Below, one piece after another: positions 9,059-17,266 of a stretch of 64,000 nucleotides of DNA. Source of the stretch: Streptomyces sp. RB17. Lineage in GTDB: Bacteria; Actinomycetota; Actinomycetes; Streptomycetales; Streptomycetaceae. The notes below the pieces were generated by a model. It was not told the origin of the DNA. It did no database searches and saw only the letters and a program-made list of their open reading frames with translations. The stretch covers positions 186,001 through 250,000 of the forward strand of contig NZ_WEGL01000007.1 of the NCBI RefSeq assembly GCF_009604455.1. Reading direction: 5' to 3'. Position 1 is the stretch's first letter, and each line of letters opens with the position of its first letter. The position numbers and the translations under genes were made by a program.

Positions 9059-9085
9059 GGGCGCCCTCCAAAAAGAAGGGCGCCC
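9059..9085. terminator. Convergent hairpin terminator
   Basis: GGGCGCCCT at 9059-9067 pairs with AGGGCGCCC at 9077-9085 around the loop CCAAAAAGA. It lies between the convergent tricorn gene and the small repeat-protein gene and can serve both. Confidence 0.75.
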
Positions 9086-9116
9086 CACGCCATCCGGCCA
9101 AAGCCGAGCGCAGCGA

Positions 9117-9341
9117 CTAGGCGTCGTAGTCCCGGTCGAAGCGGTCTTCCATCTCCGCTTCCGTGTCCTCGATGTCGCGCAGGTTCTCGCGACCACGCTG
9201 GGGCTGCTGCTGGCCACGCTGGGGCTGCTGCTGACCGCGCTGGGGCTGCTGCTGACCGCGCTGGCCGGCCCGCTCGCGGGCCTCACCGACCTTCTGCTTG
9301 CCCTGTTCCTGCCACTCGTTGGCCTTGTCCTTCATACCCAT
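9117..9341 (-). CDS. Small Gln/Arg/Pro repeat protein of unknown function
   Basis: 74 residues: a charged helix (MKDKANEWQEQGKQKVGEARERAG), three tandem GQQQPQR heptads encoded by 21-bp repeats (about 9196-9262), and an acidic tail (RENLRDIEDTEAEMEDRFDRDYDA). The N-terminal helix recalls short CsbD-like or hydrophilin-like stress proteins, but the match is too short to name. ATG at 9341 has a GGGAGTG-type ribosome site; the second Met would also serve. No signal peptide or membrane segment. The heptads probably vary in number between strains. Function unknown. Confidence 0.65.
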   Translation of the reverse strand: MGMKDKANEWQEQGKQKVGEARERAGQRGQQQPQRGQQQPQRGQQQPQRGRENLRDIEDTEAEMEDRFDRDYDA

Positions 9342-9435
9342 GTGGGTTCACTCCCGTAGAGGGTGAGGTGGGGGAATCGGCCCCTCGGTGGGGCCTCACC
9401 CAGATTCACACGGGCGACCACGCAGCGCATGTGGA

Positions 9436-10320
9436 TCAGTCACGGTGCGTAGCACGCACTGCCTCGTCGGCCGCCCCACCTGCACCGACGAGCCCGGAAC
9501 GCATTCCCTGCAGCCGGGGCGCGAACCGCTTCATCTCGCGCTGCCCGACCGTCCCGATGAGGGCCGGCAGATAACCGCGCACGCCCTGCATGCCGCGCAA
9601 CCACCACTGCCCGTACACATGCGCCGAGCGCCGCTCGATCCCGGCGACCAGCCGGTCCACCGCCGGGCCCAGCGGGTACGTCTTGTTCGACGGCCACGGC
9701 AGCCGCTGCCTCAACTCCCGCATGACGTCGTCCTGGTCGGCACCGCGCACCATGTCGGTGTCGGTCCAGGACAGGTACGCGACGCCGACGCGCACGCCCT
9801 GGTAGCCGACCTCGGCGCGCAGACTGTGCGCGTACGCCTCCACACCCGACTTGGACGCGCAGTACGCCGTCATCATCGGCGCCGGAGTGATCGCGGCGAG
9901 GGAGGCGACCTGGAGCAGATAGCCCCGGCTCTCCACCAGCACCGGCAGGAAGGACCGCGCGGTCACCGCCGAACCGATCAGGTTGACCTCGATCACCCGC
10001 CGCCAGGCCTGCGGATCGGAGTCGGCGAACGGACCGCCACTCGCCACACCGGCGTTGGCCACCACGATGTCGACCTTCCCGAACCGCGCCTTCACCTCCT
10101 GCGCGACCCGGCTCATCGTCTCGTGGTCGGTGACGTCGGCGTACCAGTAGGCGCTGTCGCTGTGCAGGCGCGAGGAGACGTCCTTGAGCGCCTCCTCCTC
10201 CAGCCCGACCAGCGCGACCTTCGCACCGCGCGCGGAGAGCTTGCGGGCCAGCAACTCACCGACGCCGCGCGCCGCTCCGGTGACGACCGCGACCTGCCCT
10301 TCGAGGCTGACCCTGCTCAT
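9436..10320 (-). CDS. Short-chain dehydrogenase/reductase
   Basis: 294 residues. The NAD(P)-binding motif TGAARGVG (near 15-22), NAG at about 92, the Ser in VASLAA near 145 and the catalytic YCASK near 158-162 define a classical SDR. The long C-terminal region (HVYGQWWLRGMQGVRGYLPALIG) resembles SDRs that act on membrane-associated or lipid-like alcohols and ketones. It is the last gene of a three-gene operon, and its ATG overlaps the hydrolase stop (ATGA at 10317-10320). In this setting it probably oxidises the alcohol released after Baeyer-Villiger oxidation and ester hydrolysis. Cofactor preference and substrate are not evident. Confidence 0.9.
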   Translation of the reverse strand: MSRVSLEGQVAVVTGAARGVGELLARKLSARGAKVALVGLEEEALKDVSSRLHSDSAYWYADVTDHETMSRVAQEVKARFGKVDIVVANAGVASGGPFADSDPQAWRRVIEVNLIGSAVTARSFLPVLVESRGYLLQVASLAAITPAPMMTAYCASKSGVEAYAHSLRAEVGYQGVRVGVAYLSWTDTDMVRGADQDDVMRELRQRLPWPSNKTYPLGPAVDRLVAGIERRSAHVYGQWWLRGMQGVRGYLPALIGTVGQREMKRFAPRLQGMRSGLVGAGGAADEAVRATHRD

Positions 10321-11279
10321 GCGCCCTCCTTGATCTCTGCGGCACCCGTTGCTTCGGGGGTACTCTCCGTGACGACATACGTGGTGACGAGTTCCCGGAT
10401 CCTGCCGGTCACCAGGTCGGGAGCCTCGATCGGGGTCATGTGGCCGACGCCGGCCAGTTCGGTGAGGCCGACGCAGTGCGGCAGCGCGGCGACCAGCGCG
10501 CGGGCGTGTACGGGTGGCGTGAGCCGGTCGGACGCGCCGTGCACGATCGCGGTGGGCGCCTGCAACTCCCGTACGCCGTGGTCGAGATCGAGCGCCTCGA
10601 GCACGCGCGCCCAGGCGTGGCGTACGGCGCGCGGGCAGGCGTGCACGATCCGCGCGCACGCCTCCACCATGTGCGGGGCCGAACCGGCGCCCATGGTGGC
10701 GTACTTGAGGATGCGCTTCGCGACCGGCGTGACCGGACCGAGCGGGGCACGCGAGCCGAGAATGCGCCCGGTGATCCAGGTGCGCACGCGCCCGGCACCG
10801 AGCGGCACCACGCGCGCCTGGGCGACCAGCCGCGAACTGCCGGTGCTGCACAGCAGGACGGCGGCGGCGTGGTCGCGGAAGCGGGGGCGCGTGGCCGCGG
10901 CCATGACGGTCATCCCGCCCATGGAGTGACCGACGATCAGCGCCTTCTCCCCGGGTGCGAGCGTCTGCGCGAGCACCGCTTCCAGGTCGTCCGCCAGCGC
11001 TTGGGTGGTGCACGCGGGGCTCGCGGGGCTGCGTCCGTGCCCCCTCTGGTCGTACGCGATCACGCGGTGGTCGGTCGCCAGGTCCCGGATCTGCGCCGCC
11101 CAGAAGGCGGTCGAGCAGGTCCAGCCGTGGGAGAGGACGACGGGGGGCGCGGTCTCGGGGCCGTGCACCTCGACATGCAGCCGCGCGCCGTCGGCGGAGA
11201 CGACGGTGAGTTCGCGGGCGGGGGTGGGCGGGGCGTACGGGCCCGAGGTCACGGGGGTCACGGAGGCGAGGCGGCTCAT
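10317..11279 (-). CDS. Alpha/beta hydrolase (esterase/lipase-like)
   Basis: 320 residues from ATG at 11279. Seen: oxyanion motif LSHGWTCS near residue 53, DQRGHGRS near 78, nucleophile elbow GHSMGG with Ser near 117, and the late GHMTPIEAP with the catalytic His near 286. These are the features of an alpha/beta-hydrolase of the lipase/esterase type. Start and stop overlap both neighbours (ATGA with the monooxygenase upstream and the SDR downstream), so the three are translationally coupled. A Baeyer-Villiger ester product from the upstream enzyme is the natural candidate substrate; that is inferred from the neighbourhood. Confidence 0.9.
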   Translation of the reverse strand: MSRLASVTPVTSGPYAPPTPARELTVVSADGARLHVEVHGPETAPPVVLSHGWTCSTAFWAAQIRDLATDHRVIAYDQRGHGRSPASPACTTQALADDLEAVLAQTLAPGEKALIVGHSMGGMTVMAAATRPRFRDHAAAVLLCSTGSSRLVAQARVVPLGAGRVRTWITGRILGSRAPLGPVTPVAKRILKYATMGAGSAPHMVEACARIVHACPRAVRHAWARVLEALDLDHGVRELQAPTAIVHGASDRLTPPVHARALVAALPHCVGLTELAGVGHMTPIEAPDLVTGRIRELVTTYVVTESTPEATGAAEIKEGA

Positions 11280-12847
11280 GCGGCGCCCTCGCTCCGCCGG
11301 CCCGCGGCCACCGCCCGCTGCGCGGCCGTACCGGCCGGCTTGCCGTCGGTCCTCCGGATGACCTCGTACTCGGCCAGGTCCACCCGCCGCGTCGCACGCC
11401 GGAACTCGGACGTCGTACCGGGCCAGATGGTGGTGTTGCGGCCGCTCGCGTCGAGGTACCAGCTGGTGCAGCCGCCGGTGTTCCACACGGTGCGCTTCAT
11501 GCGCTCCTGGACCGTGCGGTTCCAGTCCTCGACGGCCGCGGGCCGGGCATCGAGGGCCGTACGGCCTCCCCCAGAGCCTTGAGGGCCTGGGGGGACCCCC
11601 AGGACGTCCAGTTGCCGCAGATAGTCGGCCATGTAGTTCAGCTGGGACTCGATCATGAGGATCATGGAGGAGTTCCCGAGGCCGGTGTTGGGCCCGATGA
11701 TGGTCATCCAGTTCGGGAAGCCCGCTGCCGCGGCGCCGCGCAGCGCCTGCATGCCGTTCTTCCAGGACTCGGCGAGGGTGACGCCCTCCGCCCCGACCAC
11801 CCGCTCGGCGATCGGCATGTCCGTGACGTGGAAGCCCGTACCGAAGATGATCGCGTCGACCTCGGCCTCGGTGCCGTCGGCCGCGACCACGGTCGAGCCG
11901 CGGACCTCGCTGAGCCCGCCGGCGACGACGTCCACATTGGGCCGGGCCAGCGCCGGGTAGTACGTGCTGGACAGCAGGATCCGCTTGCAGCCGATGCGGT
12001 AGTCCGGGGTGAGCTTGGCGCGCAGGGCCGGGTCCTTGATCGCGCGGGCCATGTTGCGCTTGGCGAGCTGCTCGACCAGGCCGAGTTCGTCGGGGTGCTT
12101 GGTGAACGCCTGGACCTGCAGCTCACGGATGCTCCACAGCAGTCCGCGCCGCAGTTGGGTGGTGAAGGGCAGCATCCGGTGCAGCCCGCGCTCGACGCCG
12201 CTGATGGCGCGGTCCACGCGGGGCATCACCCACGGCGGGGTGCGCTGGAAGAGGGTGAGCCGGCCGACCTGCGGCTGGATGGAGGGCACGATCTGGATGG
12301 CGGAGGCGCCGGTGCCGATCATCGCGACACGCTTGCCGCGCAGGTCGTAGTCGTGGTCCCAGCGGGCGGAGTGGAACACCTTGCCCGGGAAGGACGCCAG
12401 GCCCGGGATCTCGGGGATCTTCGGGTCGGACAGCGGCCCGGTGGCGGAGACGACGACGTCGGCGGTGAGCGTGCCGCCCGCGGTCTCGATCTCCCACCAC
12501 AGGTTCTCGGTGTCCCAGGTCATCAGCTTGACCTCGGAGTCGAAGCGGATGTGCGGGCGCAGTCCGAAGAGGTCGGTGACGTGCTCCAGGTAGGCGCGGA
12601 TGTGCTCCTGCCCGGAGAAGGTGCGCGGCCAGTCGGGGTTGGGCGCGAAGGAGAAGGAGTAGAGGTGGGAGGGCACGTCACAGGCGCACCCGGGGTAACT
12701 GTTGTCCCGCCAGGTGCCGCCGACGCTGTCCGCCCGCTCCAGGACGACGAAGTCGGTGATCCCTTCGCGGCGCAGCCGCACGGCGGCCCCCAGCCCGCCG
12801 AACCCGGACCCGATCACCGCCACCCGTACATGCTCGTGCTCGGCCAT
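11276..12847 (-). CDS. Type I Baeyer-Villiger (flavin) monooxygenase
   Basis: 523 residues from ATG at 12847 (MAEHEHVRV); an ATG 15 bases upstream is possible. First FAD Rossmann motif GSGFGGLGAAVRLRREG, NADPH Rossmann MIGTGASAIQ, and the fingerprint FPGKVFHSARW, which matches FxGxxxHxxxW, identify a type I Baeyer-Villiger monooxygenase that inserts oxygen next to a ketone using NADPH and O2. First gene of the operon with the hydrolase and SDR, read divergently from a MerR regulator. Odd: a palindromic repeat (11566-11604) is inserted in frame and codes GVPPGPQGSGGGRTAL near residue 420, in a region likely to be a surface loop. Confidence 0.92.
   Translation of the reverse strand: MAEHEHVRVAVIGSGFGGLGAAVRLRREGITDFVVLERADSVGGTWRDNSYPGCACDVPSHLYSFSFAPNPDWPRTFSGQEHIRAYLEHVTDLFGLRPHIRFDSEVKLMTWDTENLWWEIETAGGTLTADVVVSATGPLSDPKIPEIPGLASFPGKVFHSARWDHDYDLRGKRVAMIGTGASAIQIVPSIQPQVGRLTLFQRTPPWVMPRVDRAISGVERGLHRMLPFTTQLRRGLLWSIRELQVQAFTKHPDELGLVEQLAKRNMARAIKDPALRAKLTPDYRIGCKRILLSSTYYPALARPNVDVVAGGLSEVRGSTVVAADGTEAEVDAIIFGTGFHVTDMPIAERVVGAEGVTLAESWKNGMQALRGAAAAGFPNWMTIIGPNTGLGNSSMILMIESQLNYMADYLRQLDVLGVPPGPQGSGGGRTALDARPAAVEDWNRTVQERMKRTVWNTGGCTSWYLDASGRNTTIWPGTTSEFRRATRRVDLAEYEVIRRTDGKPAGTAAQRAVAAGRRSEGAA
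11566..11604. repeat. Palindromic element inserted in frame
   Basis: The segment CCTCCCCCAGAGCC-TTGAG-GGCCTGGGGGG followed by ACCCCCAGG is a G/C-rich imperfect palindrome of a kind I recognise as dispersed in Streptomyces genomes, often at coding-region edges. Here it lies inside the monooxygenase gene without breaking the frame. Confidence 0.55.
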
Positions 12848-12888
12848 CGACGAAGCCTCCACGCATCACCTAGGAACCCAGAAACTCT

Positions 12889-12904
12889 GCCAGTGAACAC
12901 TGGC
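12889..12904. promoter_or_regulatory. Palindrome in the MerR/monooxygenase divergent promoter
   Basis: GCCAGTG-AA-CACTGGC is a perfect 7-bp inverted repeat, 42 bases before the monooxygenase start and about 85 before the MerR start. It is the likely operator of the divergent MerR regulator or of another repressor. Confidence 0.6.
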
Positions 12905-12989
12905 GCAATGGGACTGTAGAGCAGCTCCGTACCGAGCGGTAGGGGGCGGGGGAAGGAAAGTTACCGGCGGTACAACATAGGCTTCGGGC

Positions 12990-13670
12990 GTGGCAGAGGA
13001 CGCAGTACGCAAGGAAGGCGGGCGCGAGTACCGCATGGAGGAACTGGCCCGCCTGGCCGGCATCACCGTGCGCACGCTGCGCTTCTACCGCGAGCGCAAG
13101 CTGATTCCGCCACCCCGCCGCGAGGGCCGTATCGCCTGGTACGACGACCACCACCTGGCCCGTCTGCGCACCATCGGCGCCCTGCTGGAGCGCGGCCACA
13201 CGCTCAACGGCATCGCGGAACTCGCCGAGGCCCTCGACCAGGGCCGGAACGTCGCCGACCTCGTCGGCGTCGGCACCCCCACCGAGGAGGAACCGGTCCG
13301 CCTCACCCCCGAGGAACTCGCCGCCCGCTTCGAGGGCGAGGTCACCCCCGAGAACCTCGCCGCCGCCATGGAACTCGGCTACCTCGGCACCGACGGTGAC
13401 GCGATCGTCCACATCAGCCGCCGCCTGCTGGACGTCTCCTCCGCCCTGGTCCGCGAGGGCATCCCGCTCGGCGAGGTCCTCACGGCCGGCGCTCGCGTCC
13501 GCGAGCACGCCGACGCCCTGGCCGCACTCTTCACCGACCTGATCCTGCGCCACGCCCCCAAGGAGGACCTCCACCGCCTGCGCCCGCTGGCCCGCAGCGT
13601 GGTGGAGGCGGAACTGTCGCTGGCGCTGGACCGGCGTATCAACAAGAAGACGGGCGAGAACAAAGCCTGA
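12990..13670 (+). CDS. MerR-family regulator of the BVMO operon
   Basis: 226 residues from GTG at 12990. The winged helix-turn-helix is unmistakable (YRMEELARLAGITVRTLRFY then RERKLIPPPRREGRIAWY, residues 12-50) and is followed by the arm and dimer helix. The C-terminal 130 residues are helical without the Cys clusters of metal-sensing MerRs, so an organic effector or no ligand is more likely. It is transcribed away from the monooxygenase-hydrolase-SDR operon with a 142-base divergent promoter containing a palindrome. It probably controls that operon. It converges on exonuclease III with 9 bases between the stops. Confidence 0.9.
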   Translation: MAEDAVRKEGGREYRMEELARLAGITVRTLRFYRERKLIPPPRREGRIAWYDDHHLARLRTIGALLERGHTLNGIAELAEALDQGRNVADLVGVGTPTEEEPVRLTPEELAARFEGEVTPENLAAAMELGYLGTDGDAIVHISRRLLDVSSALVREGIPLGEVLTAGARVREHADALAALFTDLILRHAPKEDLHRLRPLARSVVEAELSLALDRRINKKTGENKA

Positions 13671-13679
13671 AGGCGTTAC

Positions 13680-14483
13680 CTACAGGTCGTAGACGACGGT
13701 CACCGGTGCGTGGTCGGACCAGCGCTCGGCATGCGTGGCCGCGCGCTCGACGAAGCCCTTGACGGCCTTGCCGGCGAGACCGGGCGTGGCGACCTGGTAG
13801 TCGATGCGCCAACCTGCATCGTTGTCGAAGGCCCGCCCCCGGTACGACCACCAGGTGTAGGGGCCCTCGGCGTCCGGGTGCAGGGCGCGTACGACGTCCA
13901 CGTAGCCGCCCTCCTCGGCGGCGAACACCCGGCCGAGCCATTCCCGCTCCTCGGGCAGGAAGCCGGAGTTCTTGGTGTTGCCGCGCCAGTTCTTGAGGTC
14001 GGCCTCCTGGTGGGCGATGTTCCAGTCGCCGCAGACGACCACCTCGCGCCCGTCGGCGGCGGCCCGCTCGCGCAGCGCCCCGAGGTGGGTGAGGAACTCG
14101 CCCATGAAGCGGACCTTCTCGTCCTGCCGCTCGGTGCCGACCTCGCCGGAGGGCAGATAGAGGGACGCGACGGTGACGCCGGGCAGGTCGGCCTCGACGT
14201 AGCGCCCGCTGCCGTCGAACTCGGCCGAGCCGAAGCCGACCCGGACGCGGTCGGGCTCGCGGCGCGTGTAGAGGGAGACGCCCGCACGGCCCTTGGCGGC
14301 GGCGGGGGCGTGCACGACGTGCCAGCCGTCGGGCTGCCGTACCTCCTCGGGCAGCTGGTGCGGCTCGGCGCGCACCTCCTGCAGGCAGACGACGTCCGCC
14401 GTGGTCTGCGCCAGCCACTCCACGAAGCCCTTCTTGGCGGCGGCTCGCAGCCCGTTCACGTTCACCGAGGTCACAGTCAGCAC
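13680..14483 (-). CDS. xthA: Exodeoxyribonuclease III (AP endonuclease)
   Basis: 267 residues from GTG at 14483 (VLTVTSVNVNGLRAAAKKGF); a start 21 bases upstream lacks support. The endonuclease/exonuclease/phosphatase fold is clear: VNVNGLR with the metal-binding Asn, CLQEVRA with the metal Glu, GDWNIAH with catalytic Asp and Asn, and a C-terminal SDHAPV with the catalytic His. Exonuclease III removes 3' blocking groups and incises abasic sites in base-excision repair. It is divergent from a GNAT gene and convergent with the MerR gene. Confidence 0.95.
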   Translation of the reverse strand: MLTVTSVNVNGLRAAAKKGFVEWLAQTTADVVCLQEVRAEPHQLPEEVRQPDGWHVVHAPAAAKGRAGVSLYTRREPDRVRVGFGSAEFDGSGRYVEADLPGVTVASLYLPSGEVGTERQDEKVRFMGEFLTHLGALRERAAADGREVVVCGDWNIAHQEADLKNWRGNTKNSGFLPEEREWLGRVFAAEEGGYVDVVRALHPDAEGPYTWWSYRGRAFDNDAGWRIDYQVATPGLAGKAVKGFVERAATHAERWSDHAPVTVVYDL

Positions 14484-14563
14484 CAGGGCACGATACCGGC
14501 ACACTGGTCCGAGCCCGCAAAAGGCCGAAGGCCACCCGACTGCATAGAAGTACGATACCTAGC

Positions 14564-15040
14564 ATGAATATACGACGTGTTCGTTTCGACCACCCCGACG
14601 CCGTCAAGCTGAACGACGAGGTTCAGGCCGAGTACCACCTTCGCTACGGCGACGGCGGCGACGCCACGCTCCTCGATCCGGGCGACTTCGACCCGCCCCG
14701 GGGCGTGTACCTGATCGCCTACGACGAGCACGACCGCCCCGTCGCGACCGGAGGCTGGCGCAGCCAGGACCGCAACGACGAGGGCAACGAGGACGGCGAC
14801 GCAGAGCTGAAGCGCATGTTCGTGATCGCGGAGATGCGCGGCCGGGGTCTCGCCCGCCGCATGCTCGCGGCGCTGGAGGAGGACGCCCGGATGGCCGGCC
14901 GCGTCCGTATGGTCCTGGAGACGGGCGCCAAGCAGCCGGAGGCCATCGCCCTGTACGCCTCCAGCGGCTACGAGCCGTGCGCCAAGTTCGGCTACTACCG
15001 CGACTACGAGGACAGCCACTGCTTCGCGAAGCGGCTGTGA
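14564..15040 (+). CDS. GNAT-family N-acetyltransferase
   Basis: 158 residues. The acetyl-CoA pyrophosphate motif RGRGLARRML near 95-104 and the preceding strand AELKRMFVIAEM define a GNAT fold; the C-terminal ALYASSGYEPCAKFGYY is the usual last motif. The acceptor is unknown: these enzymes acetylate small amines, antibiotics or protein N-termini. A TACGAT hexamer at 14551-14556 is only eight bases from the ATG at 14564, which suggests a leaderless or nearly leaderless transcript. A strong hairpin follows the stop. Confidence 0.88.
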   Translation: MNIRRVRFDHPDAVKLNDEVQAEYHLRYGDGGDATLLDPGDFDPPRGVYLIAYDEHDRPVATGGWRSQDRNDEGNEDGDAELKRMFVIAEMRGRGLARRMLAALEEDARMAGRVRMVLETGAKQPEAIALYASSGYEPCAKFGYYRDYEDSHCFAKRL

Positions 15041-15045
15041 ACACG

Positions 15046-15083
15046 ATGGAGCCCCGGTCGGCTTCCGCCGACCGGGGCTCCAT
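15046..15083 (+). terminator. Long perfect hairpin
   Basis: ATGGAGCCCCGGTCGGC at 15046-15062 pairs perfectly over 17 bp with 15067-15083 around a TTCC loop. It lies just after the GNAT stop and just beyond the 3' end of the convergent tRNA, so it can terminate both. Confidence 0.85.
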
Positions 15084-15089
15084 GCTGCG

Positions 15090-15163
15090 TGGACCTGAGG
15101 GGATTTGAACCCCTGGCCCCCTCGATGCGAACGAGGTGCGCTACCGGACTGCGCCACAGGCCC
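15090..15163 (-). tRNA. tRNA-Ala (anticodon CGC)
   Basis: On the reverse strand the cloverleaf begins GGGCCTG and ends CAGGTCC plus discriminator A. The anticodon arm is CCTCG-TTCGCAT-CGAGG with anticodon CGC, reading GCG alanine codons, which are very common in this genome. The T-arm contains GGTTCAAATCC. No CCA is encoded. Confidence 0.9.
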
Positions 15164-15254
15164 TTGCAACGAGTGAAACTTTAGCATCCCGATCGGGGTG
15201 CTTGGAAATCCGTTCCCTGACTGGTCAGCGCGCCTTCCTGACGTGTGGCGGGCG

Positions 15255-16448
15255 TCACTCGTTGGCCGCGCGCGGGCGGCCGCCGTCCTCGTACTGGTCG
15301 AAGAGGGGCGTGCGCCCGCGTTCGCGCGACCGGCGTGCGGAAGCCGTGCGCCGGGCGTCACTGCGGCCGCCGGCCGGCTTGTCCCCGGAGGCGGGCGCCT
15401 GCTCGTCCGACTCGGCCTCCACCGTACGGCTCGCCTCCCGCTCGGGCGCGACCGAGCTGGAACGCGCCGAACTCCATGTGTCGGGCGCCCCCAGGTCCAC
15501 GTCGGACGTGGCGCGGGGCGCGACCGGTGCGGTCACGTACGTCGGCAGGGGCACCGGCACCGGGTCCCAGCTGTCCCCGCCGGGCCGCCGCTGCCGCTCC
15601 CGCTGCTGGTCGACCCACTCGGCGTGGTCCGTCTGCTCGACCAGGGCACGCCGGTCCGCGGCGAGTGCGGCGAGCCCGGTGTCCGTCTGGGCCTGAGGGG
15701 CTTCCTCCGGTTCGTCCGCGCCGGGGCCCGCGTCGAGGGGCGCGCGCCGGCGCGGCTGGCGCTCCCGCTCGCGCAGCCGCTGGGCGGCGACCTCGGCGCG
15801 GCGGCGGTCCATCTGGTAGGCGAAGCGACGGCGTTCCTGGGAGCGCAGGTACACGATGTACGCGCTGAGCAGCACGGCCGGTGCGGCGGGCGCCCACAGG
15901 AAGGCGAGCCCGCCGACGGCGGCGACGATCGCGCCCATGGTGAAGGCGAGGAAGAGGACCACGGTGGTGCGCCTGCGGCGCGCGAGGACCTTCGAGCGCC
16001 GGGCGCGTGCTGCGGCCGCCTGCGCGGAGGACGCATGGCGCGCGGACTGCACGCGCTGCTGTGCGGGCGCGGGCGCGGGGCCGGACTTGCGCGCCGGCGG
16101 GGTGTCGTGTTCACGCGCCGGTTCCGTGCCGCCGGACGCTTCGGGTTCGGCGTCGGCGTGCACCTGACGGCGGGTCGGAGGCATGGCGAAGGCCCGGACG
16201 TCCACCGAGTCGGTGACGCCGTCCGGGCGGCCGGCGTCCGGCTCCCCCTCCTGGGCGGAGCGCGCCCGCAGGTCCTTGGCGTACCGGCGCTCCATTCCCG
16301 CCCGTCCGGACAGCAGCCGGATGGCGGTGCTGAAGCGTTCCGTCGGACGGGCCTCGTTCAGCTCGTCCTGCCTACGGAGCCACATCGGCACCAAGTAGGC
16401 GGCCCAGGCCCCGACAATGACTGCGTAGATGAGGCCGCTGCTGCTCAC
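15255..16448 (-). CDS. sepX: SepX/GlpR-type divisome membrane protein
   Basis: 397 residues from GTG at 16448. N-terminal helix (SSSGLIYAVIVGAWAAYLVPMWLRR) is followed by a long disordered basic/acidic region, a helical hairpin near 165-205 (VVLFLAFTMGAIVAAVGGLAFLW, VLLSAYIVYLRSQ), and a long charged tail. This topology and the syntenic link to a MoeA-like gene match the actinobacterial protein called SepX in Streptomyces (hyphal septation with FtsZ) and GlpR in Corynebacterium (membrane receptor of the gephyrin-like Glp). The sequence gives topology; the identity rests on gene order galU-moeA-rimJ-this gene and on known families. No enzymatic domain is seen. Confidence 0.8.
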   Translation of the reverse strand: MSSSGLIYAVIVGAWAAYLVPMWLRRQDELNEARPTERFSTAIRLLSGRAGMERRYAKDLRARSAQEGEPDAGRPDGVTDSVDVRAFAMPPTRRQVHADAEPEASGGTEPAREHDTPPARKSGPAPAPAQQRVQSARHASSAQAAAARARRSKVLARRRRTTVVLFLAFTMGAIVAAVGGLAFLWAPAAPAVLLSAYIVYLRSQERRRFAYQMDRRRAEVAAQRLRERERQPRRRAPLDAGPGADEPEEAPQAQTDTGLAALAADRRALVEQTDHAEWVDQQRERQRRPGGDSWDPVPVPLPTYVTAPVAPRATSDVDLGAPDTWSSARSSSVAPEREASRTVEAESDEQAPASGDKPAGGRSDARRTASARRSRERGRTPLFDQYEDGGRPRAANE

Positions 16449-16622
16449 GCCTCACACCGTAGAGGGGTTTGCGTGAGGCCATCCGCCAATTGGGCCGGTG
16501 TGTCGCACGATCTGGCTGATATTTCCAGCTTTTTTTGCGACCGATGCGATCAGCGGGCAGCCGCAGGTGCGAAATTCAATGCCCCCGAGACGGTCAACAC
16601 CCGATCAATTTCGAACACATAT

Positions 16623-17246
16623 TCAATTCCCGGTGTTCTGGGGTTTCGGCCGCACCTGCTGGGAGCGTGCCCGCTGCCACCGTGCGAGCAAACCGTCGGG
16701 CACCTCTTCCGCGGTGAGCGCGAACACCAGATGGTCCCGCCAGGCCCCGTCGATGTGGAGATAGCGCGGCCGGGGCCCCTCCTCGCGGAATCCGAGTTTC
16801 TCCACGACCCGGCGGCTGGGCCGGTTCTCGGGCCGAATACAGACCTCGATGCGGTGCAGTCCGACGATGCGGAAACAGTGGTCCACCGCGAGCGCGACGG
16901 CGGTCGGCATCACCCCGCGCCCGGCCACCGACTCGTCCACCCAGTACCCGACGTGGCCCGAGCACATCGATCCCCAGGTGATCCCGGCAACCGTCAGCTG
17001 ACCGACGAGCCGCCCCTGGTACTCGATGACGAACGGCAGCATCCGGCCCGCGTTGGCCTCGGAACGCAAGTGCCGGACCATCTGGCGGTAGGTCGGCCGG
17101 TGCGCGATCGGACCGCTCGGCGTGGGCGGCGGAATGGTCGCCTCCCAGGGGCGCAGCCAGTCCCGGTTGCGCCGGTTCACCTCGCGCCAGGCCCGCTGGT
17201 CGCGCAGCCTTATCGGCCGGAGGACGACGTCGCCGTCCGCCAGCAC
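16623..17246 (-). CDS. rimJ: RimJ/RimL-type GNAT acetyltransferase
   Basis: 207 residues from GTG at 17246. The family signature is clear: GDVVLRPIRLRDQRAW at the start, GYWVDESVAGRGVMPTAVAL (acetyl-CoA loop) near 118-137, and NRPSRRVVEKLGFREEG near 163-180. RimJ-like enzymes acetylate ribosomal-protein or other N-termini. In actinobacteria it is commonly kept between the moeA/glp gene and the sepX/glpR gene, as here. The stop of mog is 20 bases upstream; 174 bases separate it from sepX, so sepX may have its own promoter. Confidence 0.88.
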   Translation of the reverse strand: MLADGDVVLRPIRLRDQRAWREVNRRNRDWLRPWEATIPPPTPSGPIAHRPTYRQMVRHLRSEANAGRMLPFVIEYQGRLVGQLTVAGITWGSMCSGHVGYWVDESVAGRGVMPTAVALAVDHCFRIVGLHRIEVCIRPENRPSRRVVEKLGFREEGPRPRYLHIDGAWRDHLVFALTAEEVPDGLLARWQRARSQQVRPKPQNTGN

Positions 17247-17266
17247 GACAGGCCAGGAAGGGCTGT

